A stretch of DNA of 7,421 nt. Source: Candidatus Latescibacterota bacterium (lineage in GTDB: Bacteria > Latescibacterota > 4484-107 > B68-G9). Positions 1-6,428 of this stretch are shown in pieces (within the stretch, counting starts at the first letter, position 1; every line of letters begins with the position of its first letter). The position numbers and the translations under genes were made by a program. A model generated the notes under the pieces. The model was given only the letters and a program-made list of their open reading frames with translations. It searched no databases and had not been told where the DNA came from. Where the stretch lies: positions 1 through 7,421 of the forward strand of contig DTYS01000220.1 in assembly GCA_012961755.1 (NCBI GenBank). Direction: 5' to 3'.

Positions 1-1430
1 AAGTGAAGAAGGCAGCGCTCTGGCTCTGGGACGAAAGGGAGGGAGCGTATAGTCTCCGTGCCCATATGGGCCTGAAGAATGCCCTCAAGAACCCCAAGGT
101 TCAGCCCAACAGCCCATTAATATCCCGTCTGAGGAAAGAACACGATGTGGTGATCAAGGAAGAGCAGGAGCGATTCCTTCCTCCTGAGGAGTTTCAGAAG
201 CTCGAGGAAGACTTCCTCAGGCTCGAGGCGGAAGCCTGTGTCCCCATATTCGACGAGAGGAGGTTGATAGGCCTCCTGACTTTGAGCAGCAAATCCAAGG
301 GCATATATTCGGACGAAGATGTAGAATGGCTCACAACCTTAGCGAACCAATCCGCCGTGGCTCTGCAGAACGCTCAGCTCCATCAGGAAGTTATCTTAAT
401 AAAGGAATATATCGAAAGCATCCTCAGGAACATGCAAGGTGGGGTGGTCGCTGTTGACTCCGAGCGGAGGATAACAGTGTTTAACCCTGCTGCGGAAAGG
501 CTCACCGGCCTTAAGGCGGACGAGGTCATAGGTAAGCCCTTGTGGTTGATAGACCGAGGCATTGCCGAACCTTTAGGGGAAACTTTGGATGAAGGTAAGA
601 TCTTCACGGACAAGGAGGGAACCTTAAACGGCCATTCGCCTCCCCTTCCGATCCTCTTCAGCACATCGCTCCTCAAGGACCCATCCGGAAGGTATGGGGC
701 GGTTATGGTGTTTGCGGACCTCTCCTACATCCGCCAACTGGAACAGGAGCGCAGCAAGGCTGAAAGGATGGTCCTCATAGGCACCATGGCCGCGGAGCTC
801 GCCCACGAGATAAAGAACCCCTTGGTATCCATCCGGACCTTCGCGGAGCTCCTCCCCGAACGCCACGATGATCCTGAATTTAGGAAGTATTTCCAGGAGA
901 TGACGTTGAAGGAGTTGGACAGGATAAACCTGCTCATAACTCAGCTCTCCCAGACCGCCCGTCCCTCGTCCTTCAAAAAGGTTCCCATAGACCTTAGGGA
1001 ACCCTTAGAATATACCCTCATGCTCGTAGGCGAAAGGGCAAAGAAGTCCGGGGTGAACGTGATCCGGGACTACGAACCCGAACTTCCTGAGGTCCTTGGG
1101 GATGAGACGAGGATACGCCAGCTTTTTTTCAACCTCCTTTACAACGCCTTAGAGGCTATGCCCGACGGAGGGACCCTGACCATCTCCGTCCGCAGGGGCG
1201 GTGGATACGTCGATGTAGAGATAAAGGATACGGGGAAGGGCATACCCGAAGAGGAGCTGGAGAAGGTCTTCGCTCCGTTCTTCTCCACAAAGGAAGGGGG
1301 GATGGGGCTCGGATTGACCATATGTCGGCGCGTAGTCCGGGACCTCGAAGGAGAGCTAGAGCTAAAACCTAATCCCGACGGCAAGGGGGTCACAGCACAT
1401 GTCCGCCTTCCCGCCGCAGATGGGAGGTGA
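1..1430 (+). CDS. Sensor histidine kinase, GAF-PAS-HisKA-HATPase (5' truncated by window edge)
   Basis: This is the C-terminal 475 or so residues of a cytoplasmic two-component sensor kinase of the NtrB-like type. Residues are numbered from the GTG at position 3, which is probably internal because the reading begins inside a GAF fold. Order: partial GAF (about 1-125), signalling helix, PAS (about 135-240), HisKA with phosphoacceptor His268 in a HEIKNP motif (ExxN phosphatase signature Glu269/Asn272), then HATPase_c. The ATPase has every key element: N box with Asn377 and Asn381, G1 box DTGKG at 409-413, F box FxPFF near 423-427, and G2 GMGLGL at 433-438. It should therefore autophosphorylate. 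No membrane segment is seen, so the sensed signal is probably intracellular. Its stop codon lies inside the ribosome binding site of the next gene, implying co-translation. The ligand and cognate regulator are not evident. The family call is secure; the true start is outside the window. Confidence 0.93.
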   Translation, partial: VKKAALWLWDEREGAYSLRAHMGLKNALKNPKVQPNSPLISRLRKEHDVVIKEEQERFLPPEEFQKLEEDFLRLEAEACVPIFDERRLIGLLTLSSKSKGIYSDEDVEWLTTLANQSAVALQNAQLHQEVILIKEYIESILRNMQGGVVAVDSERRITVFNPAAERLTGLKADEVIGKPLWLIDRGIAEPLGETLDEGKIFTDKEGTLNGHSPPLPILFSTSLLKDPSGRYGAVMVFADLSYIRQLEQERSKAERMVLIGTMAAELAHEIKNPLVSIRTFAELLPERHDDPEFRKYFQEMTLKELDRINLLITQLSQTARPSSFKKVPIDLREPLEYTLMLVGERAKKSGVNVIRDYEPELPEVLGDETRIRQLFFNLLYNALEAMPDGGTLTISVRRGGGYVDVEIKDTGKGIPEEELEKVFAPFFSTKEGGMGLGLTICRRVVRDLEGELELKPNPDGKGVTAHVRLPAADGR

Positions 1431-1431
1431 T
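1423..1431 (+). promoter_or_regulatory. Strong Shine-Dalgarno for the second kinase gene
   Basis: GGAGGTGAT is a near-perfect anti-SD complement. Its GGAGG core ends six bases before the GTG at 1434, and the TGA stop of the upstream kinase (1428-1430) is embedded within it. This supports GTG 1434 over the in-frame ATG at 1464, and indicates that ribosomes ending the first gene can start the second directly. Confidence 0.8.
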
Positions 1432-1433
1432 GG

Positions 1434-3392
1434 GTGAGGTCAGCCGTCATATTGGCCGAGGACATGGAGCTCGCAAAGAAGGTGGAGAAAGCCATTCCGG
1501 ATGGTCTGTTATCTATCATAGTGGCCCGCGGGGAGCTCGAGCGGACGCTCCGGACCGTCCCTGTGGATATAGTTATAATGGAGGTCTCAGGGCCAAGGGA
1601 CCTGGAGCTGCTGGAGCTGTGCCGCTCTATGGCTTCGTCCTGCATAATGCTCGGCATAAGGCCGAGGGAGGAATTTTGGGAGCCTGATTATAAGCTCTTC
1701 AAACTCTGTGACTTCGTTCTGAAGGAACCTCTCTCAATGTCCGAGATCTCAGGGGTGGTGGAAAAGGCCTTAGAAAAACGACGCCTCGTCCAACAGGTCC
1801 AGGTCTTGGACCTGCTCCAAGGTCCACATCCACAAAACTCCCCTTTACGGGACCTCTCGACCATATCATATATTATGAAGGAATTTTCCCGCTTCCTGAG
1901 CACGGGCTTCGATCTGGCCCGGCTCACCGAGATATTTTTGGACGAAGTCTGGCAACTACTCTCCCCGGGGAAGATAATCTTGCTCCTTAAGGACTTATCC
2001 TCACCAATCTATAGGCTCCACTCCTACAGGGGCATCTCGGGGCCCCACATAGAGAAGATAGAGCTCAAGGAGGGCGAGGGGCTTCCCCTGTGGTTATCCT
2101 TGGAGGGGAGGATACTCCATCATGACGAAGTTTCCTCGGACCCCCTCTCCCTGGAGGCCCGCAGGGATATGGAACTGCTCCAAAGCATCGTCGTAGTCCC
2201 CCTCATAGCTAAGGGGAGCCTTGTGGGGATCCTCGGGCTGGGCAGGAGGGTTACCGGACCCCTGTATACAAGGGAGGAGCTCGAGACCCTGTTCACGCTC
2301 GGTGGCCATGTGGCCGCCGCCATACAGGACATTCAGCTCCACCGCCAGATAGAGTATCAGAAGGCCTACATAGAGCGGATACTCTCGGGGATGAGCAGCG
2401 GGGTGGTGAACATAGACAGGAGGGAGGTCGTAACCTTCTTCAACAGGAGGGCCGGTGAGATATTGGGGAAGGAGGCCTCGGAGATATTGGGGAAGGACCT
2501 CCGTCACCTTCCTTCCCCCTTGGGAGATATGCTCTACGAAACCCTCCAGGGAGGTAGGTCGTACCGGAAGAGGACCGTGGAACTCCTTCCGGAAAGGAAG
2601 CCCTTAGAGGTGAGCACGTACCCCCTTAAGGACGGGGAAGAGATAGTGGGCAGCGTCATGCTTTTGGACGACGTCTCGGACAGGGTTAAGTTGGAGGAAG
2701 AGCGAATACGCTCGGAGAGGCTGGACCTCCTTCATAGGGTCGTGGGATGGATAGCCCACGAGGTGAAGAACCCCTTGGTATCTGTCCAGACCTTCGTGGA
2801 ACTCCTCCCCGAACGCTACGACGACCCGGAGTTCAGAGAAAAGTTCCAGGATGTAATGACGCGGGAGGTCAGGAGGCTCAATGACCTCGTTGAGAAGCTA
2901 GTAGCCCTCACCGAAGGTGTATCCTACAAGTTCTGCAGAGGAGACATAACCCCCGTCCTGGAGGGGCTCGTGAAGGAGCTCAAGGAAAAGACGGACCACA
3001 AAATAGACCTCTCGCTGAAAGGCCTTCCCCCCGTAGTACGACATGATCCAGCCCAGCTGTCCAAGGTCTTCCGTTACATCCTCGACTACGTGCTGGCCGA
3101 AGTTCCGGCGGGAAGCCCCGTCTCGATTTCCGTCTCGTCCGGGGAGGAAGTGGTTGTCCACATATCCAGTCCTTTCCTCAAGTTATTCCCAGAACAGGCC
3201 GTCAAGCTCTTCGACCCCTTCCAGAAGGGGGCTCTGTTGGACTTGGGCCTGTGCGCGAGCAGGAAGATATTGGAGGACCACGGCGGAAGCATCTCCGTGG
3301 AGACCCGGCTTAAGGGGGTCCGCTTTATAGTCAAGTTGCCCGCAAGTCCCGAGGAGGACAGCGATGGAGAGACCTCGAATATTGGTAGTTGA
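1434..3392 (+). CDS. Histidine-kinase-like protein with pseudo-receiver and degenerate ATPase (pREC-GAF-PAS-HisKA-pseudoHATPase)
   Basis: A 652-residue signalling protein. Residues 1-115 have a receiver-like pattern (acidic pair Glu9/Asp10, KEP at 97-99), but the phosphoacceptor position is Glu50 and the usual Thr/Ser is Gly74. Then come GAF (about 143-300), PAS (about 312-416), a short helix and HisKA with His442 in HEVKNP, very like the upstream kinase. The C-terminal domain (about 500-640) aligns in outline with HATPase_c but is eroded: the two N-box Asn are Tyr548 and Tyr552, the DxGxG box is replaced by hydrophobic residues near 578-583, and G2 keeps only a final LGL. ATP binding therefore looks unlikely. 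The frame is open throughout, so this is not a decaying pseudogene. I infer a pseudokinase that dimerises, receives phosphate in trans, or acts as a phosphatase (ExxN Glu443/Asn446 kept). Its acidic tail overlaps the next gene by 29 nt and encodes that gene's SD. Confidence 0.88.
   Translation: MRSAVILAEDMELAKKVEKAIPDGLLSIIVARGELERTLRTVPVDIVIMEVSGPRDLELLELCRSMASSCIMLGIRPREEFWEPDYKLFKLCDFVLKEPLSMSEISGVVEKALEKRRLVQQVQVLDLLQGPHPQNSPLRDLSTISYIMKEFSRFLSTGFDLARLTEIFLDEVWQLLSPGKIILLLKDLSSPIYRLHSYRGISGPHIEKIELKEGEGLPLWLSLEGRILHHDEVSSDPLSLEARRDMELLQSIVVVPLIAKGSLVGILGLGRRVTGPLYTREELETLFTLGGHVAAAIQDIQLHRQIEYQKAYIERILSGMSSGVVNIDRREVVTFFNRRAGEILGKEASEILGKDLRHLPSPLGDMLYETLQGGRSYRKRTVELLPERKPLEVSTYPLKDGEEIVGSVMLLDDVSDRVKLEEERIRSERLDLLHRVVGWIAHEVKNPLVSVQTFVELLPERYDDPEFREKFQDVMTREVRRLNDLVEKLVALTEGVSYKFCRGDITPVLEGLVKELKEKTDHKIDLSLKGLPPVVRHDPAQLSKVFRYILDYVLAEVPAGSPVSISVSSGEEVVVHISSPFLKLFPEQAVKLFDPFQKGALLDLGLCASRKILEDHGGSISVETRLKGVRFIVKLPASPEEDSDGETSNIGS
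3351..3358 (+). promoter_or_regulatory. Shine-Dalgarno for the hybrid kinase, inside the upstream coding region
   Basis: GAGGAGGA lies within the last codons of the upstream gene, with its GGAGG core ending six bases before ATG 3364. It supports that start, which places the first beta strand of the receiver (RILVVDDE) at residues 5-12 as expected. The arrangement implies translational coupling across the 29-nt overlap. Confidence 0.75.
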
Positions 3393-6015
3393 CGACGAAC
3401 TGGGCCCCAGGGAGTCCCTGAGGATTATACTTAAGCCCCATTACGATGTGGCCACGGCCGACAGCGGTCCCTCGGCCTTAGAATATCTATCTTCCAACCC
3501 GGTGGACGTTATGCTCTTGGACGTCAGAATGCCCGGGATGGACGGCATGGAGGTCCTCAGGAGGGCGAAGAAGCTCAAGCCCGACTTGGAGGTGGTGATA
3601 GTTACGGCGTACGCTTCGTTGGAGACGGCGCAGGAGGCTATAAACCACGAGGTGGCGGGCTACCTTATAAAGCCCTTCGGGAAGGAGGAAGTGCTCGAAG
3701 CCGTGGCCAAGGGCCTGAAGCGTAGGGCCGGGAGGAAGGAGCCCAAGGAGGAGGTCAGGAGGCTCGTAGAACAGATGAGGAGCCTGAGCAAGGTCTCCTC
3801 CAGGCCCGGGATACCCTCGGAGGCCTTGAGGGAGGCGGCCCGCTCTGTGAAGGCGGACGGATACGCCTTCTACCTTTGGAAGCCCGAGCGGGAGTTTCAG
3901 GGGGAGGGGGTCCCACGTTCCCTGGCCGAGGCCGTGGCCGGGGACCCCTTCCTCCTCCAGGAGCCCTGGTCCAGCTTCGATGCGGAGGGGCCTTTAAAGG
4001 AGCACATGGCAGGGTTCGGCACGGCGATCTCGGTGCCGCTGCGCGTAGGTGGGGAGGTCTGCGGCGTGGCCCTCTGGGCCTGGAGGGGGAAGCACCTTCC
4101 CTCCGCGGCGGAAGGGGACCTGCTGGCGGCCTTCGGAGGACAGATATCCTTAAGCATAAATTATAGGAAGATGTACAGGGAACTCGAGCGCAGGACCAGG
4201 GAACTGCACCGCAGGGTCCTCCAGTTGGACCTCCTGAGGACCATTTCGACTGCGGTGTTGCGCCATCTAGACCTGGAGACCATCCTTAAGGAGATCTCCG
4301 AGAACCTCATGGCCGGGCTCTACGAGGAAGCCAGGGTAGTGCTCGGGGAGGCGATCACCGAGCCGCAGGAGGTACCGGAAGGAGATGGGGTCAGACGCTC
4401 GCAGCCAATATTGATGAACGGTCATGTCGTGGGGTGTTTAGAGGTCCTATCCTCCGGAACTTTGGACGAGGGGGAGAGGGAGCTTCTGGCTCTGCTCTCC
4501 GAGCAGATAGCCATAGCCATCCAGAACGCCCGCTTCTACGAGGAGGCCAGGAGAAGCAAGGCCTACCTTGAGAACCTTGTCAGGAACGCCGGGGATGCGA
4601 TATTGACCCTGAACCCGGAGGGCACCGTCCGTTCGTGGAACCTGGCCGCCGAGAGGATATTCGGGTACAGGGCCGAGGAGATGATAGGCAGGCCGATATG
4701 GGAGGTAATCCCTAAGGATGTGTGGCACGGCAGGAAGGATAAGGTCGTCGTGGAGAGGAGGGCCTCGAGGTTCGAGACGAAGGGACTTCGCAAGGATGGT
4801 TCCCGGATAGACCTGGAGGTGCTCCTCTCCCCGATAGAGGGGCCTGAGGGGGACCTCTCCGCCATAATAAGGGATGTGACCGAACGTAACCTCCTCCAGG
4901 AACAGCTCGTACAGTCCGAAAAGCAGAGGGCCTTGGGGGTGCTCTCGGGGGGAATAGCCCACAACTTCAACAACATCTTGGCGGGAGTCTTGGGCTACGC
5001 CCAACTGCTCCAGATGAACCTCCCCGAAGGGGAGACCTTCAGGAAGCTCAGGGACGGCCTCAGGGCAATAGAGAGGGCCGCCATGGACGGGGCGTCCATC
5101 GTAAAGAGACTTCAGGATTTCACCCGCAGCCGCTCCGAGCGACCTTTCGAACCTGTGGACATAAACACGGTGGTCAGGGACGCCGTGACCATCACGAGGC
5201 CGAAGTGGAAACACGAACCGGAGTCCAGGGGTATCCAAATAGAGATGGTCACGGAACTCGGCGACGTGCCATCGCTGAAGGGCAGCCGCTCCGAACTCGG
5301 CGAGGTCCTGGTGAACCTCATATTCAATGCGGTGGACGCCCTCCCCCAGGGAGGGAGGATTCACATAAGGACCTGGGCAGATGAGAGTTGGGTGTGTGTA
5401 TCGGTGGAGGACGACGGGGTGGGGATGTCGGAGGAGGTGAGAAAGAGGATGTTCGAACCCTTCTTCACTACCAAGGGACCGAAGGGGTTGGGGCTGGGTA
5501 TGAGCATGGTCCAGAGGATAGTCTTCCGCCACAGGGGAAGCATAGAGGTTCGAAGCGAGGAGGGGAAGGGTACGACCTTCACCCTCCGCTTCCCCGCCCT
5601 CTCCGAAGCCCGCGGGCAGCCATTCCAGGAGGTGCGCTGGGAAGAGGTTGGGGCGACGAGAGTTCTGGTCGTAGAGGACGATACGGCGGTACAGGAGGTT
5701 TTCAAAGAGATAGGGAAGTTTACGAGCCTGGACTTAGAGGTGACGTCATCCGGAAGGGACGCATTAGATCGCCTCTCCGGGGGCGGATTTCAGGTCCTCG
5801 TGGCGGACCTCAGCATCCCGGATATGGGAGGATGGAAGTTGGTGGAGGAGGCCAAGAAGGTCGCCCCGAACGTCCCTATAATCCTGTGCACCGGATGGGA
5901 GGTGGGAGAACCCGAAGAGCGTCTTAGGGCTATGGGGATAAAGGTCGTCGTCCCCAAGCCGTTCCAGGTAGGGGAGATGCTCGGGGCCATAAGGCGGGCC
6001 TTGGAGGAAACTTAA
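3364..6015 (+). CDS. Hybrid histidine kinase, REC-GAF-GAF-PAS-HisKA-HATPase-REC
   Basis: An 883-residue soluble hybrid kinase. The N-terminal receiver (1-120) is canonical: Asp10/Asp11, phosphoacceptor Asp53, Thr81 and Lys103. Two compact GAF domains follow (about 150-265 and 290-395) joined by a basic, coiled-coil-like helix (about 265-290), then PAS/PAC (400-512). The HisKA phosphoacceptor is His533 in a HNFNN motif; the residue after His is Asn where many relatives have Asp. The ATPase is intact: N box Asn651/Asn655, G1 box DDGVG at 683-687, F box FEPFF, G2 GLGLG at 708-712. The C-terminal receiver (about 765-880) has Glu771/Asp772, Asp815, Thr843 and Lys865. No membrane or DNA-binding segment is seen. 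The protein should autophosphorylate and has two receivers that could take phosphate, the N-terminal one plausibly from the upstream kinases. This is the last gene of the plus-strand operon. Output is unknown. Confidence 0.94.
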   Translation: MERPRILVVDDELGPRESLRIILKPHYDVATADSGPSALEYLSSNPVDVMLLDVRMPGMDGMEVLRRAKKLKPDLEVVIVTAYASLETAQEAINHEVAGYLIKPFGKEEVLEAVAKGLKRRAGRKEPKEEVRRLVEQMRSLSKVSSRPGIPSEALREAARSVKADGYAFYLWKPEREFQGEGVPRSLAEAVAGDPFLLQEPWSSFDAEGPLKEHMAGFGTAISVPLRVGGEVCGVALWAWRGKHLPSAAEGDLLAAFGGQISLSINYRKMYRELERRTRELHRRVLQLDLLRTISTAVLRHLDLETILKEISENLMAGLYEEARVVLGEAITEPQEVPEGDGVRRSQPILMNGHVVGCLEVLSSGTLDEGERELLALLSEQIAIAIQNARFYEEARRSKAYLENLVRNAGDAILTLNPEGTVRSWNLAAERIFGYRAEEMIGRPIWEVIPKDVWHGRKDKVVVERRASRFETKGLRKDGSRIDLEVLLSPIEGPEGDLSAIIRDVTERNLLQEQLVQSEKQRALGVLSGGIAHNFNNILAGVLGYAQLLQMNLPEGETFRKLRDGLRAIERAAMDGASIVKRLQDFTRSRSERPFEPVDINTVVRDAVTITRPKWKHEPESRGIQIEMVTELGDVPSLKGSRSELGEVLVNLIFNAVDALPQGGRIHIRTWADESWVCVSVEDDGVGMSEEVRKRMFEPFFTTKGPKGLGLGMSMVQRIVFRHRGSIEVRSEEGKGTTFTLRFPALSEARGQPFQEVRWEEVGATRVLVVEDDTAVQEVFKEIGKFTSLDLEVTSSGRDALDRLSGGGFQVLVADLSIPDMGGWKLVEEAKKVAPNVPIILCTGWEVGEPEERLRAMGIKVVVPKPFQVGEMLGAIRRALEET
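6012..6015. other. Shared palindromic stop (TTAA) of two convergent genes
   Basis: The TTAA tetranucleotide gives TAA to the plus-strand hybrid kinase (6013-6015) and TAA to the minus-strand ACT gene (6014-6012). The coding regions overlap tail to tail by four bases, leaving no intergenic space for a dedicated terminator. I found no hairpin with a T-run just beyond the junction on either strand. Confidence 0.9.
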
Positions 6016-6416
6016 AGGGAATACAGCCTATCGTCCGCCAGAGATCTTTCGGCTCCCTCGAGGTCGTCCACCTCCACCACCAATATCGCCCTCCTCCCGG
6101 ACTCCTCCACGAAGCCGTAAGCGTCCCGAAGGTTTATCCCCTTGTCAGCGAAGACCTGTAACACCTTGTGTAGGCCCCCGGGCCTGTCCTCCATAGGTAA
6201 AGCTAAGACCTCCTGCAGGGATGCGGAAAGTCCCGCCTCCTTGAGCCTCGCGACCGCGTCCGTCGGCCTGTCCACGAGGAGCTTCACCACCCCGAACCTG
6301 TCGGAGCTTGCTATGGTTATGGCCCTTATGTTTATCCCGGCCTCGGCCAGGACCCCCGTGATCTTCTCCAGCCGCCCTGGCCTGTTCTCAGCGAATACTA
6401 CCACCTGATAAGCCAT
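6012..6416 (-). CDS. Tandem ACT-domain protein (amino-acid-binding regulatory protein)
   Basis: A 134-residue protein made of two ACT domains and nothing else. Each half shows the ACT signature: an RPG-x-L turn (residues about 12-16 and 78-82) followed by a helix and a GINIRA / GINLRDA strand entry (about 28-33 and 94-100). ACT pairs bind small ligands, usually amino acids, at domain interfaces. Size and layout match the stand-alone double-ACT family (COG4747-like), often encoded beside phenylacetate-CoA ligases and indolepyruvate ferredoxin oxidoreductases in anaerobes and archaea. Here it follows such a ligase by 10 nt, so it probably senses an aromatic or branched-chain amino acid or acyl product and modulates that pathway; the ligand is inference. 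The ATG start is supported by a GAGGGAGG site four bases upstream. It lacks any catalytic or DNA-binding domain. Confidence 0.9.
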   Translation of the reverse strand: MAYQVVVFAENRPGRLEKITGVLAEAGINIRAITIASSDRFGVVKLLVDRPTDAVARLKEAGLSASLQEVLALPMEDRPGGLHKVLQVFADKGINLRDAYGFVEESGRRAILVVEVDDLEGAERSLADDRLYSL

Positions 6417-6420
6417 ATCC

Positions 6421-6428
6421 CCTCCCTC
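6421..6428 (-). promoter_or_regulatory. Shine-Dalgarno for the ACT gene, overlapping the ligase stop
   Basis: On the minus strand GAGGGAGG begins within the TGA stop of the ligase gene (6429-6427) and ends four bases before ATG at 6416. This supports the ACT start and co-translation with the ligase. Confidence 0.7.

Noticed and set aside
3..5. GTG as the true start of the first kinase
   Set aside because: The reading starts in the middle of a GAF fold with no room to see an SD; the gene most likely begins left of the window.
2457..2497. 17-base direct repeat (starting GAGATATTGGGG) in the PAS region of the second gene
   Set aside because: The translated segment EILGKEASEILGKD matches the normal PAS pattern and has the same length as the equivalent part of the upstream kinase, so it is not an inserted duplication or repeat element.
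1434..3392. Calling the second gene a pseudogene
   Set aside because: The frame is uninterrupted over 652 codons, it has a strong SD, it is coupled to both neighbours, and codon use is normal. Only active-site residues are lost, which fits a functional pseudokinase better.
4447..5532. Long open frame (361 codons) on the minus strand inside the hybrid kinase
   Set aside because: It lies antisense to well-supported HisKA, HATPase and PAS sequence. Its translation is rich in Pro, His, Leu and Arg with no recognisable motif, as expected from the complement of GC-rich, biased codons.
6060..6074. Possible hairpin GAGGT-loop-ACCTC downstream of the kinase operon
   Set aside because: The stem is only five base pairs, has no following T-run, and lies within ACT-protein coding sequence; not credible as an intrinsic terminator.
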